From assembly GCF_020687385.1 (NCBI RefSeq), contig NZ_JAJEQM010000005.1:62001-126000 (forward strand): a DNA stretch of 64,000 nt. Direction: 5' to 3'. The position numbers were made by a program, and so were the translations under genes. Positions 25,783 through 34,719 of this stretch are shown here, in pieces. Every line of letters begins with the position of its first letter. The stretch's first letter is position 1. Origin of the DNA: Hominilimicola fabiformis (GTDB lineage: Bacteria; Bacillota; Clostridia; UBA1381). The notes below the pieces were generated by a model, which was not told where the DNA came from, made no database searches, and saw nothing but the letters and a program-made list of their open reading frames with translations.

Positions 25783-25828
25783 GCGTGTTTATCGAAAGTA
25801 TCAGAAAACTTCGATAGACGCGCTTTTT
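25783..25828 (+). terminator. Second leader terminator of glnK-2
   Basis: GCGTGTTTATCGAA / TTCGATAGACGCGC with wobble pairs, then TTTTT. Confidence 0.86.
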
Positions 25829-25855
25829 ATGTTTAAGAGAAAGGGGAGTATAGTC

Positions 25856-26206
25856 ATGGCAGAAATGACAAAAATCGAAATTATCACAAGACAGAGCAAA
25901 CTTGAGGATTTAAAGACGGCTTTAAATGAAATCGGAATTAACGGAATGACCGTATCCAATGTATTGGGTTACGGTGTGCAAAAGGGACAAAAGCACCGTT
26001 ACAGAGGTGTTGAGTACAGCGTTGACTTACTTCCGAAGATAAAAATTGAAATGGTTGTATGTACAGTGCCTGTTGATGATGTTGTTAATACGGCAATTTC
26101 GGTTTTGAGAACAGGTGAAATCGGTGACGGTAAGATTTTTATTTCACCTGTATCGAGAGTTATAAAAGTAAGAACAGGCGAAGAGGACAGAGAGGCTTTA
26201 TTATAG
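25856..26206 (+). CDS. glnK: PII signal-transduction protein, GlnK type (copy 2)
   Basis: 116 residues, differing from copy 1 at only six positions, mostly conservative (for example Q/R and N/S in or near the T-loop: KHRYRGVEYSVD). The B- and C-loops are identical. The ribosome binding site AAAGGGGAG is shared with copy 1. The second amt follows 13 bases on. The similarity runs through the leader as well, so leader and glnK look like one duplicated unit, while the amt genes beside them are not recent duplicates. The substitutions near the T-loop could tune binding to the two Amt partners. Confidence 0.95.
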   Translation: MAEMTKIEIITRQSKLEDLKTALNEIGINGMTVSNVLGYGVQKGQKHRYRGVEYSVDLLPKIKIEMVVCTVPVDDVVNTAISVLRTGEIGDGKIFISPVSRVIKVRTGEEDREALL

Positions 26207-26219
26207 GGGGTATAAAAAT

Positions 26220-27452
26220 ATGTTAAACAGTGGCGATATAGGATTTATGATAATTGCGGCAACGTATGTGTTTTTGATGACACCGGGATTGGCTTTTTTC
26301 TATGGCGGTCTTGCACAAAGAAAAAATGTGCTCAATACAATGATGATGTCAGTAGCATTTATGGGACTTTCGTCGGTATTGTGGGTACTTTGCGGATATT
26401 CGCTTTCATTCAGCGGTGACTTGGGCGGAGTTATAGGAAACTTAAAGTGGTTTGCGTTTAACGGTGTCGGAGCGGAGGCAGGTCCTTACAGTGACAATAT
26501 CCCTAATATGGGTTTTGCGTTGTTTCAGATGATGTTTGCCATTATAACACCGTCGCTTATTACAGGTGCAGTTGCGGGAAGAATGAAATTTAAAGCAATA
26601 TTCTTATTTGTATTCTTGTGGCAGTTTGTGGTTTATTATCCGATGGCTCATATGGTTTGGGGCGGCGGATTTCTTGCTCAAATCGGCTCAATCGACTTTG
26701 CCGGCGGTAACGTTGTACATATAAGCTCCGGTGTTTCGGGTCTTGTGCTTGCAATATTAATCGGTAAGAGAAAAGGCATTGAGAAAAGAAGTGTCGTACC
26801 GCATAATATTCCGTTTGTTGTACTCGGCGCGTCACTTTTGTGGTTTGGTTGGTTCGGATTTAATGCAGGAAGTGCGCTTACGGCAGACGGTCTTGCACTT
26901 CACGCATTTACAACAACTAACACTTCTGCGGCTTGTGCAATGCTTTCGTGGATGATTATAGATATAATCAAAGGCGGAAAGCCGACAGTAGTCGGAGCTT
27001 GTACAGGCGGTGTTATCGGTTTGGTGGCAATTACACCGGGTGCAGGTTTCGTACCGATATGGGCGTCGTTTATTATCGGTGCACTTGTCAGCCCGATATG
27101 TTACTTTGCATTATCTGTATTAAAACCAAAATTCGGATATGATGACGCACTTGACGCATTCGGCTGTCACGGTATCGGCGGTATATGGGGCGGTATCGCA
27201 ACAGGCTTGTTTGCACAAACTTCGATTAATCCGGTAGCTAAATGGGACGGTCTTGTTTTCGGTGATTATCATTTGTTCGTGGCACAGGTGCTTAGTATAT
27301 TGGTAACAATAGCCGTTGCGGTTGTCGGAACATTGATTTGTGTGGGTATTGTAAGATTGTTTACAAAACTTCGTGTTGATGAAAACAGTGAAAATGTCGG
27401 TCTTGACGACAGTGAACACGGTGAACGCGCGTATTCGGCAATATGGGAGTAA
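26220..27452 (+). CDS. amtB: Ammonium transporter, AmtB type (copy 2)
   Basis: 410 residues, about 11 membrane spans, with no cleaved signal evident. Family features are FMTPGLAFFYGGLAQRKNVLNTM, the channel histidines in GNVVHISSGVSGL and DAFGCHGIGGIWGG, and the PII-binding tail GLDDSEHGERAYSAIWE. It is closer to the E. coli AmtB type (FYGGLAQRKNVL) than copy 1 is. Its ribosome binding site is TAGGGGGTATAA. Both amt genes are probably switched on together under nitrogen limitation through the shared leader type. Confidence 0.95.
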   Translation: MLNSGDIGFMIIAATYVFLMTPGLAFFYGGLAQRKNVLNTMMMSVAFMGLSSVLWVLCGYSLSFSGDLGGVIGNLKWFAFNGVGAEAGPYSDNIPNMGFALFQMMFAIITPSLITGAVAGRMKFKAIFLFVFLWQFVVYYPMAHMVWGGGFLAQIGSIDFAGGNVVHISSGVSGLVLAILIGKRKGIEKRSVVPHNIPFVVLGASLLWFGWFGFNAGSALTADGLALHAFTTTNTSAACAMLSWMIIDIIKGGKPTVVGACTGGVIGLVAITPGAGFVPIWASFIIGALVSPICYFALSVLKPKFGYDDALDAFGCHGIGGIWGGIATGLFAQTSINPVAKWDGLVFGDYHLFVAQVLSILVTIAVAVVGTLICVGIVRLFTKLRVDENSENVGLDDSEHGERAYSAIWE

Positions 27453-27473
27453 AGCATAGAAAGATGACAAAAG

Positions 27474-27513
27474 GCAGACAAAATCATTATGGTTTTGTCT
27501 GCTATTTTTTTAT
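27474..27513 (+). terminator. Intrinsic terminator of the second glnK-amt operon
   Basis: GCAGACAAAA, 9-nt loop, TTTTGTCTGC, then TATTTTTTTATTT. Confidence 0.9.
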
Positions 27514-27526
27514 TTAAAAATATCTC

Positions 27527-27555
27527 TTGCAATGTATTATCTTTTTCGATAAAAT
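27527..27555 (+). promoter_or_regulatory. Promoter of recQ
   Basis: TTGCAA at 27527-27532, 17 bases, TAAAAT at 27550-27555. The transcript would begin about 30 bases before the start codon. Confidence 0.65.
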
Positions 27556-27589
27556 AGTAGTAACATATGTAAACGAAAGAAGTATATTG

Positions 27590-29413
27590 ATGAAAAAGGA
27601 AAAAGTTCTTAAAAAATATTTCGGACACAAGAAGTTTCGTGACGGACAGTCTGAGATTATAGATAATATATTAGAAGGAAACGATATTCTCGGAATAATG
27701 CCGACAGGTGCGGGAAAATCAATGTGTTACCAAGTACCGGCACTGATGATGGAAGGTATAACGATTGTAATTTCGCCGCTTATATCACTTATGATTGACC
27801 AAGTAAATTCACTTGTTCAGTCGGGTGTTGCCGCCGCATACATAAACAGTTCGCTGACTTTGGCACAGCAAAATAAAGTTGTAAGCAATATTTACAAGGG
27901 TATGTATAAAATAATATATGTTGCACCCGAAAGACTTGAACTTGAGGGATTTATAAGGGTAGCGCAAACAGTGAAAATCTCTATGATAACCATAGATGAA
28001 GCACATTGTGTATCGCAGTGGGGACACGATTTCAGACCGGGATATTTGAAAATAGAAGAATTTATAAAAAAACTTTCATACAGACCGATTATAGCCGCTT
28101 TTACCGCAACGGCGACTGACGATGTGAGAGAAGATATAATTCGTATTCTGAAACTAAACAATCCGTATGTTAAGGTTACGGGATTTAACAGAGAAAATCT
28201 GTATTTTGAAGTGCAAAGACCGAAAGATAAATTTACGGCACTTTGTGATATTTTGGACAGGCATAAAAATCAAAGTGCGATAGTTTATTGCTCGACAAGA
28301 AAAACGGTTGAGGAAGTGTGTGAAAGACTTAATGACAACGGATATGATGCGACAAGGTATCACGCAGGACTTGATGATGACGAAAGGCAGAAAAATCAAG
28401 ACGATTTTATATACGACCAATGTGAAATAATGGTTGCAACGAACGCATTCGGTATGGGTATAGATAAATCGAACGTTTACCTTGTTGTGCATTACAATAT
28501 GCCGAAAAATATTGAAAGCTATTATCAAGAGGCGGGCAGAGCGGGACGTGACGGCGGTGATGCAGACTGTATTATGCTTTACAGTGCCCGTGATGTCAAT
28601 ACTGCAAGATATTTTATCGAAAATCCGGATGAAAACTCAGAAATATCAGACCAAATGCGTATCAAAATTATGGAGAAAGATTTTGAACGCTTGAAAATGA
28701 TGACGTTTTATTGTACTACAAGTGAGTGCCTCAGAGCATTTATTCTCGAATATTTCGGCGAAAATCCGCCGCTTAACTGTGACAACTGCGGAAATTGCAA
28801 TACTAATTTTAAAACAACGGATATAACCGTTGACGCACAAAAAATAGTGTCATGTGTATACAGAATACGAAAAAAGGGGAGAAGTTGCGGTAAGACGCTT
28901 TTGGCGGAGGTACTTTACGGAAGTAAGCTCGACAAAATAAAAAGACTTGACCTTGATACTATTTCTACATACGGAATTATGAGCGATATGTCGCTTAAAA
29001 GGATAAGATATATTATTGATTATTTAATTCAAGAGGGCTATCTTGAAGTTGACGAAATGAATTACAGGACTGTACAGCCCACACTGAAAACAAAGGAAAT
29101 ATTAAACGGTAAAGAACTTTCGATGAAATTGATTAAGGAAGTTTCTTATACCCATAAGAAGGATACCGTTTTGACGTCTGAAGAAGACAGACTGTTTGAA
29201 AGACTTAAAAAACTTCGTAACAGACGTGCCGTTATGGCAAGTGTTCCTGCGTATGTTATATTTCAAGATTCTACACTTCGTGAAATGTGCCGTAAACGTC
29301 CTGTTACGGACAGCGAATTTTTGAATATCTCCGGTGTCGGCGAAATGAAAAAACGTAAATACGGCAAAGAATTTATGGAAGAAATACAAAAGTTTATAAA
29401 CGAAAACGAGTAG
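27590..29413 (+). CDS. recQ: ATP-dependent DNA helicase RecQ
   Basis: 607 residues from ATG 27590; an upstream in-frame start would overlap the promoter. SF2 helicase core: FRDGQSEIIDN (Q-motif region), Walker A PTGAGKS (38-44), DEAH (136-139) in TIDEAHCVSQWGHDFRPGY (aromatic-rich loop), and motif VI in YYQEAGRAGRDG. A four-cysteine zinc site (CTTSEC ... CDNCGNC) and a winged helix follow, and a C-terminal HRDC domain (FERLKKLRNRRAVMASVPAYVIF). It unwinds DNA 3' to 5' in repair and recombination. Full length. Confidence 0.96.
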   Translation: MKKEKVLKKYFGHKKFRDGQSEIIDNILEGNDILGIMPTGAGKSMCYQVPALMMEGITIVISPLISLMIDQVNSLVQSGVAAAYINSSLTLAQQNKVVSNIYKGMYKIIYVAPERLELEGFIRVAQTVKISMITIDEAHCVSQWGHDFRPGYLKIEEFIKKLSYRPIIAAFTATATDDVREDIIRILKLNNPYVKVTGFNRENLYFEVQRPKDKFTALCDILDRHKNQSAIVYCSTRKTVEEVCERLNDNGYDATRYHAGLDDDERQKNQDDFIYDQCEIMVATNAFGMGIDKSNVYLVVHYNMPKNIESYYQEAGRAGRDGGDADCIMLYSARDVNTARYFIENPDENSEISDQMRIKIMEKDFERLKMMTFYCTTSECLRAFILEYFGENPPLNCDNCGNCNTNFKTTDITVDAQKIVSCVYRIRKKGRSCGKTLLAEVLYGSKLDKIKRLDLDTISTYGIMSDMSLKRIRYIIDYLIQEGYLEVDEMNYRTVQPTLKTKEILNGKELSMKLIKEVSYTHKKDTVLTSEEDRLFERLKKLRNRRAVMASVPAYVIFQDSTLREMCRKRPVTDSEFLNISGVGEMKKRKYGKEFMEEIQKFINENE

Positions 29414-29420
29414 TCATTTG

Positions 29421-29470
29421 AACCGCCCCCCAAAAGTCAGACCAAAAATCTAACGAATTGGGGGTCGGTT
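29421..29470. terminator. 50-base inverted repeat between convergent recQ and rqcH
   Basis: AACCGCCCCCCAA (29421-29433) pairs with TTGGGGGTCGGTT (29458-29470) with one internal mismatch. GC-rich stem, 24-base loop, no long T-tract on either side. It probably stops transcripts from both genes. The arms resemble the ends of IS3-family elements (see findings). Confidence 0.6.
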
Positions 29471-29476
29471 TATTGA

Positions 29477-31222
29477 TTACTCGTTCTTTAATTCTTTCGG
29501 TGTAACATATATTGTGTTGTAATAATCATATATCACCATACCGGGTTTTGCACCGTTTGGTTTTTTGACATTTTTAATCTGCGTAAAGTCAACGGGAACT
29601 TGTGACGAATCACGACCTTTTGAATAGTATGCCGCAAGTTCGGCAGCCTCCGTGATTGTCGTTTTCGGAACGTATTTATCAAGTCCGAGTTTTATGATTG
29701 TATGCGAGCCGTGAATATTTTTGGTATGAAACCACAAATCAGACGAATTTGCAAATTTTAATGTAAGGTAATCGTTTTGGGTATTATTCTTGCCCACATA
29801 AATATCAAAACCGTCGGAACTTACAAAGTGCATAGGTTTTGACGCATTTTGTTTTTGCTTTTTCGGATTGAATTTTCTGTTTAAATAGCCTTCGGCAATC
29901 AGTTCCGCACGAATTGCGTTTAAGTCTGATTCCGTATCAGATGTTTCGATAGCGGCAAGTGTGCTTTCTAGATATTCAAGGTCATTTTTGGCGTTTTCAA
30001 TTTGTTTTGCTGCCTCAATTTCAGCATTTTTCGCCTTGTTATATCGCTTGTAATACTTCTGTGCATTCTGTGACGGTGAAAGCTGCGGCGAAAGCGGGAT
30101 TTTTACGGTAGGCGAATCCTCTTTGTAGTAATCTATAACTTCAACGCTCGACTGACCGTTTTTCATATTATAAAGATTTGCCATAAGCAAGTCACCGTAT
30201 ATTTTATATTTATCTTTATTCTCCGAATCGGCAAGCGTTTTATTTAAAATGCCGAGCTTTTTTGAAACACGTTCTATATTATTGTTAAGAAGTTTCACAA
30301 GGTCGGCACTCTTTTGACGCATTCTCTCGTGCATATCGCGAGTTCTGTAAAATGTGTCAAGAAGTACGCTTATGTCGTCAAATTCTTTAATTTCCGCAAG
30401 TGATTCGTACTGTGTTATAGGCGTGGCACTGAATTCCATTAATTTGCCCGAGGCGGAATTTATAATCATACAAGGGCTGAAATTGTTTTGCTGAACGTCT
30501 TTGGCAAGTTTAACCGTTTCGTATAAAAGTTTATTTCTGCCGTTATCCGTAAGTTCGGAACACTTCACGTCTGTGCGACCGAACGCACGATATACAATTT
30601 CTCTTGATGTAAGCGGACTGATACCTGCTATTGCGGAAAGAATGGCTTTATCGGCGGTCTGTATCGGTGATGAAAAATCTATGTTTGCTGTTTCGCTTAT
30701 TTCCGTAAGGTCGGTTTTATCCTGTACAGGCGGTGAAACATAGTCAAGTCCGGGAAGCAGCTGACGTACCGAACTTACCGTAAAATCAATGTGTTTGATA
30801 CAGTCAAGAATACGCATATCTTGATTGGTAAGAATAATATTTGAATGTCTGCCCATAATTTCGACTATAAGATATTTTGTCGTAAGGTCGCCGAGTTCAT
30901 CATAACTTTCTATCGAAAATTTTATAATACGTTCAAAGCCAATCTGTTCAATATCCGTAATTTTACCGCTGCCGATATGCTTTCTCAAAAGCATACAAAA
31001 CATAGGCGCACTGATAGGATTTTTCTTTGAAACGTTTGTGAAATGAACACGCGGATGTGCAGGACTTGCAGAAAGCACAAGTTTAAAATTATCCGTCATT
31101 GTTCTCAAATTTATTGTAATTTCGTCTTTTTCAGGCTGATGTATTTTATCTATACGGCTGTTTATAAGCTTGTCTTTAAGGTCTTTGACAAGACAACGAA
31201 CCGCTACTGCGTCAAATGCCAT
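29477..31222 (-). CDS. rqcH: RqcH / NFACT-family ribosome quality-control factor
   Basis: 581 residues, full length. The order is an NFACT-N domain (MAFDAVAVRCLVKDLKDKL), a helix-hairpin-helix region (LSAIAGISPLTSREIVYRAFG), a long coiled coil (about 295-440), and an NFACT-R domain (GFDIYVGKNNTQNDYLTLKFANSSDLWFHTKN ... GSHTIIK). RqcH binds split 50S subunits and recruits tRNA-Ala to add C-terminal alanine tails to stalled chains for degradation. At residues 97-98, where B. subtilis RqcH has the functional Asp-Arg pair, this protein has Glu-Arg. Older annotations call the family fibronectin-binding protein. Confidence 0.93.
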   Translation of the reverse strand: MAFDAVAVRCLVKDLKDKLINSRIDKIHQPEKDEITINLRTMTDNFKLVLSASPAHPRVHFTNVSKKNPISAPMFCMLLRKHIGSGKITDIEQIGFERIIKFSIESYDELGDLTTKYLIVEIMGRHSNIILTNQDMRILDCIKHIDFTVSSVRQLLPGLDYVSPPVQDKTDLTEISETANIDFSSPIQTADKAILSAIAGISPLTSREIVYRAFGRTDVKCSELTDNGRNKLLYETVKLAKDVQQNNFSPCMIINSASGKLMEFSATPITQYESLAEIKEFDDISVLLDTFYRTRDMHERMRQKSADLVKLLNNNIERVSKKLGILNKTLADSENKDKYKIYGDLLMANLYNMKNGQSSVEVIDYYKEDSPTVKIPLSPQLSPSQNAQKYYKRYNKAKNAEIEAAKQIENAKNDLEYLESTLAAIETSDTESDLNAIRAELIAEGYLNRKFNPKKQKQNASKPMHFVSSDGFDIYVGKNNTQNDYLTLKFANSSDLWFHTKNIHGSHTIIKLGLDKYVPKTTITEAAELAAYYSKGRDSSQVPVDFTQIKNVKKPNGAKPGMVIYDYYNTIYVTPKELKNE

Positions 31223-31253
31223 AATGTCCTCCTGTGTAAATGTATTATTTTTT

Positions 31254-31281
31254 ATTATACCATATTTATATAAAAAAACAA
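31254..31281 (-). promoter_or_regulatory. Promoter of rqcH
   Basis: On the minus strand: TTGTTT (31281-31276), 16 bases, TATAAT (31259-31254). Confidence 0.6.
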
Positions 31282-31289
31282 TAAAAATA

Positions 31290-31318
31290 TTGCCAAAACG
31301 ATTTTGCGGTGGTATAAT
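31290..31318 (+). promoter_or_regulatory. Promoter of the stalk-domain protein gene
   Basis: TTGCCA at 31290-31295, 17 bases, TATAAT at 31313-31318. It is back to back with the rqcH promoter, their -35 boxes nine bases apart. Confidence 0.75.
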
Positions 31319-31360
31319 AACCTCAAAGCAATGCTTTATACGAAAGTGAGGAAAAATAAT

Positions 31361-32746
31361 ATGAAGAAAATTATTGCGGCGGCAGTTGTGGCGTCAATGG
31401 TTGTACCGTGCTTTTCGGTAAGTGCGGCGGAAAGAGTAAAAGAAGTTTCGAGCGTGTACGGTGATAAATCGGAAATACATATTGTATATAATGATAAGGT
31501 TGTAAAATATGATGACGTTAAGCCTGTAAATACTGACGGCAGAGTTATGATACCGTTCAGAGCGGCACTTGAAAATATGGGCGCAAGCGTTGATTATGAT
31601 GATTCAAGCAGACTTGTAACGGCTAAAAAGGGTGACACAACAATTAAGTTTACACTTATGGACGATACAATATATGTAGACAATAACGGAAGTGAATCAA
31701 CCGTTAAAATGGACACACCTATGATTATTGTTGATGACAGAACTCTTGTTCCTATTCGTTTTATGAGTAACGCATTCGGTATGCAGGTAGGCTGGGACGG
31801 AAATACGGAAACAGTTGTAATCCTTGATGCTGACGATTATTTTAACGAATTTGAAAACTCGGCACCGAATATTTCAAAACTTTTAAATAAGGAAACACCG
31901 AAATATAATAAGGAATATACTGCATTTGATGTGAGTTTTGATTTGAATAACGGCAACAGTAAATACAGTGTTGCGGCAAACGGAAGTATTGACGGCAAAA
32001 ATAAAGATAATGTTGCGGGTGCGGATGTGAAGTTTAACGGCTCATTGAATGAAAGCAATGTAAATGACGCAACACTTAACGCAGTAGTAGCGGATGATAA
32101 GGTTTACTTTAAAACAGATGTTATAGAAAAACTTGCTCAAAGCTCGGACAATGCAAAAATCAAGGCATTGGCACTTATCGTAAAGAGTGATGTATGGTAC
32201 AGTATTGATTTAAACAAAGCCTTGACTTCTCTCGGTGTGCCGACTGCCACAATAAATATAGTGGACAGTGCTGTCGGCGGAAATACTGCAAAGGCTATGG
32301 ACACATTAAAGAGTGCTTATCAGACAGAGGGCGATACTGATATTGATACTATTATTTCATTGGCTTCAATGTTTGATATGTATGAACAGATGGATAAATA
32401 TATAACGGTTACAGAAACTGAAAACGGCGGTTACAGCCTAAAAATGAATATCAAATCAGAAGATATGCTTAACATTTTGAAAAATATAAGCAATATATCG
32501 GACAGTGACTATAATCAATTAAAAAATGATTTTAAGTTTAATGTTTCCGCAAACAGCGAAACGGACGCAACAAAATCAACAAGTGACGCAAATATAGAAG
32601 TCGGATATGCTGATGATATGTCACTTAAAATGACAGTATCGTCAAATGCGGAAAAGGACGATACAATAGTGACACCTGAAATTCCGACAGGTGCGGCTGA
32701 TATAACGGATTTATTTGTAAGTACGATAAAAACAAAAAATAATTAA
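31361..32746 (+). CDS. Secreted protein with copper amine oxidase-like N-terminal (stalk) domain
   Basis: 461 residues from ATG 31361 with GTGAGGAAA upstream. A Sec signal peptide (KKIIAAAVVASMVVPCFSVSAAE, cleavage probably after SAA) is followed by a Cu_amine_oxidN1 'stalk' domain at about 45-150 (VMIPFRAALENMGASVDYD ... RTLVPIRFMSNAFGMQVGWDG). This is a beta-rich module common in clostridial surface proteins; the name does not imply oxidase activity. The remaining ~300 residues are rich in Asn, Asp, Ser and Lys and match no family I know; strands such as FDVSFDLNNGNSKYSVAANGS resemble lipoprotein-carrier-like repeats. It is a monocistronic unit with a promoter and a strong terminator. Confidence 0.82.
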   Translation: MKKIIAAAVVASMVVPCFSVSAAERVKEVSSVYGDKSEIHIVYNDKVVKYDDVKPVNTDGRVMIPFRAALENMGASVDYDDSSRLVTAKKGDTTIKFTLMDDTIYVDNNGSESTVKMDTPMIIVDDRTLVPIRFMSNAFGMQVGWDGNTETVVILDADDYFNEFENSAPNISKLLNKETPKYNKEYTAFDVSFDLNNGNSKYSVAANGSIDGKNKDNVAGADVKFNGSLNESNVNDATLNAVVADDKVYFKTDVIEKLAQSSDNAKIKALALIVKSDVWYSIDLNKALTSLGVPTATINIVDSAVGGNTAKAMDTLKSAYQTEGDTDIDTIISLASMFDMYEQMDKYITVTETENGGYSLKMNIKSEDMLNILKNISNISDSDYNQLKNDFKFNVSANSETDATKSTSDANIEVGYADDMSLKMTVSSNAEKDDTIVTPEIPTGAADITDLFVSTIKTKNN

Positions 32747-32752
32747 GTCGGT

Positions 32753-32790
32753 AAACAGACGAGCTGAATTTACAGTTCGTCTGTTTTTTT
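32753..32790 (+). terminator. Intrinsic terminator of the stalk-domain gene
   Basis: AAACAGACGAGCTG, 6-nt loop, CAGTTCGTCTGTTT with one wobble, then TTTTT. Confidence 0.92.
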
Positions 32791-32865
32791 GTCGAAATAA
32801 CAAACTTGACGGATACATTTCTGTTATTTTTGTAATGAATTTTTCAAAAAAATTTAAAATAAGAC

Positions 32866-32894
32866 TGTTCAAATACAAGAACTTGTGGTATAAT
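32866..32894 (+). promoter_or_regulatory. Possible promoter of the yicC-remA-gmk operon
   Basis: TATAAT at 32889-32894, with only a poor -35 (TGTTCA, 32866-32871) at 17 bases. The spacer holds the palindrome ACAAG-AA-CTTGT (32875-32886), a possible operator. Confidence 0.5.
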
Positions 32895-32948
32895 AAAAAA
32901 ATAATGGGTTAATATGCCTATATAATATATTAGACGGGAGAACGTGCT

Positions 32949-33827
32949 ATGCTGAAAAGTATGACCGGATACGGCAGACGAGAGGCCGTAACAGAAGGAA
33001 AAAAGATACTTGTGGAGATAAAATCGGTAAATCACAGATATTCGGATTACAATATAAAAGTGCAAAGACATCTTGGCTTTTTGGAAGATAAAATCAGAAA
33101 GTATGTATCGTCAAGTATAACTCGCGGTAAGGTTGATATATACCTTAATGTAGAGAACTACGAAACTGCCGACAAGCAGATTACATTAAATAAGGAAATC
33201 GCAAAAAATTACATAGATGTTTTATACCAACTTAGAGATGAATTCGGATTAAAGGACGATATAACAGTATCAAACGTTGCGTCAAATCCGGACATTTTCT
33301 CAACCGAAAGAGTTGAAGAAGATGAGGAGGCTCTGTGGAATACGGTTAAAACCGTTCTTGACGGCGCACTTAGCGACTTTATCGCAATGCGTGAGCGTGA
33401 GGGTGAGAGAATACAAAAGGACTTGTGCGAGCGAATTGACTATATGCGTACACTTGTCAAGGAAGTAGATGAGCGTTCACCGCAGACTGTTAAGGAATAC
33501 AGTGACAAACTTTACGAAAAGATTAAAGAAGTTCTTGACGGTAAAGAAATAGACGAAGCAAGAATACTTACCGAAGTTGCAATTTATGCCGATAAAGTGG
33601 CAGTAAATGAGGAAACGGTAAGACTTGGCAGTCACTTTGAAGAATTTGACACTATAATAAACAGCGGTTCGCCGGCAGGCAGAAAGCTTGATTTCTTAAT
33701 TCAGGAAATTAACCGTGAAGTAAATACAATCGGTTCAAAGGCAAGTGATATTGAAATCGCCAAAACCGTTGTAACGCTAAAGGGTGAAATTGAAAAATTA
33801 AGAGAGCAAATTCAAAATATTGAATAA
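32949..33827 (+). CDS. yicC: YicC family endoribonuclease
   Basis: 292 residues. The N-terminus [10 protein letters not shown] and the segment [31 protein letters not shown] are diagnostic of YicC-N; the DUF1732 C-terminal domain ([24 protein letters not shown]) is complete. YicC proteins are metal-dependent endoribonucleases linked to RNA decay in E. coli. In Clostridia and Bacillus the gene commonly precedes remA and gmk, as here. GGGAG lies ahead of the ATG. First gene of a very long operon of core functions. Confidence 0.93.
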   Translation: MLKSMTGYGRREAVTEGKKILVEIKSVNHRYSDYNIKVQRHLGFLEDKIRKYVSSSITRGKVDIYLNVENYETADKQITLNKEIAKNYIDVLYQLRDEFGLKDDITVSNVASNPDIFSTERVEEDEEALWNTVKTVLDGALSDFIAMREREGERIQKDLCERIDYMRTLVKEVDERSPQTVKEYSDKLYEKIKEVLDGKEIDEARILTEVAIYADKVAVNEETVRLGSHFEEFDTIINSGSPAGRKLDFLIQEINREVNTIGSKASDIEIAKTVVTLKGEIEKLREQIQNIE

Positions 33828-33838
33828 CAGGTGATATA

Positions 33839-34105
33839 ATGAAACTTATAAATATAGGCTTTGGAAACATGGTTAATGCCGAACGTGTTGTGGCAGTTGT
33901 AAGTCCAGAGTCCGCACCGATTAAACGTATAATTCGTGAGGCGGAGGATAAGGGTAATCTTATAAACGCAACATACGGCAGAAGAACAAGAGCCGTTATA
34001 GTAACCGATTCCGACCATATTGTTCTGTCGGCTTTGCAGACGGAAACGGTATCAGGCAGACTTAGCGGTGATACAGGAGAGGAGAGCGTTAAAGGCGATG
34101 AGTAG
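33839..34105 (+). CDS. remA: RemA-type extracellular matrix regulator (DUF370)
   Basis: 88 residues; starts [23 protein letters not shown], the near-invariant RemA opening, and contains [14 protein letters not shown]-like sequence ([25 protein letters not shown]). In B. subtilis RemA is a DNA-binding ring that activates matrix and osmoprotection genes. The gene is 11 bases after yicC and overlaps gmk by 8 bases. The short acidic tail is variable in the family. Confidence 0.92.
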   Translation: MKLINIGFGNMVNAERVVAVVSPESAPIKRIIREAEDKGNLINATYGRRTRAVIVTDSDHIVLSALQTETVSGRLSGDTGEESVKGDE

Positions 34106-34700
34106 AGGTGTACTTTTTGTAATGTCCGGACCGTCGGGAACGGGCAAAGGAACGATTTGTAATGAACTTCTTGCAAATGAAAATAACGACGTATTTTTGT
34201 CCGTATCGTCAACAACGAGAGAAAAACGCAAAGGTGAAACCGACGGCGTGACATATAATTATACAACGGTGGAAAACTTTAAGAAGATGATAGACAACGG
34301 AGAAATGCTTGAATATGCTATGTACAGCGGCAATTATTACGGTACTCCGAAAAAGACTGTTGAAGATATGCTTGACGGCGGCAAAAACGTTTTGCTTGAA
34401 ATCGAACCGCAAGGCGCACTTAAAGTTAAGAAACTTTTTGAAGAGGCAGTACTTATGTTTATAGCACCGCCGTCAATGAAAGTTTTAAAACAGCGACTTG
34501 AGGACAGAGGCCGTGAAACGGCAGAACAAATAGAAGAACGACTTGAGGCGGCAAAATGGGAATTATCTCAGTCGACGAAATATGACTGTATATTCGTAAA
34601 CGACGAACTTGGCGAGTGTGTTCGTGAAGTCGAAGAAACAATGCGTGATAAGGTTCAAAAGCGTAACCTTGTTGATAAATTATTAGCTGAAAATTATTGA
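34098..34700 (+). CDS. gmk: Guanylate kinase
   Basis: 200 residues from ATG 34098, chosen because [20 protein letters not shown] gives the P-loop (GPSGTGKGT) at the normal distance from the N-terminus; longer frames run inside remA. GMP-binding segments are [21 protein letters not shown] and [15 protein letters not shown]. It phosphorylates GMP to GDP in the cytoplasm. Overlap with remA suggests translational coupling. Confidence 0.97.
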   Translation: MSRGVLFVMSGPSGTGKGTICNELLANENNDVFLSVSSTTREKRKGETDGVTYNYTTVENFKKMIDNGEMLEYAMYSGNYYGTPKKTVEDMLDGGKNVLLEIEPQGALKVKKLFEEAVLMFIAPPSMKVLKQRLEDRGRETAEQIEERLEAAKWELSQSTKYDCIFVNDELGECVREVEETMRDKVQKRNLVDKLLAENY

Positions 34701-34719
34701 TTACTGGAGGAATATTATT

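Larger units (their letters stand above)
25675..25828 (+). ncRNA. glnK-2 leader with two ANTAR-like hexaloop hairpins
   Basis: Same plan as the first leader. Hairpin A: GAACAC-AAGGAC-GTGTTT (25679-25696). Hairpin B: AAACAC-AAAGGC-GTGTTT (25773-25790). Loops again have A1 and G4. Each hairpin overlaps the 5' arm of a terminator. The outer stem is GATTGAA (25675-25681) / TTCAATC (25740-25746), preserved although its register and sequence differ from copy 1. The spacing between hairpins A and B is 76 nt, against 75 nt in copy 1. Confidence 0.8.
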
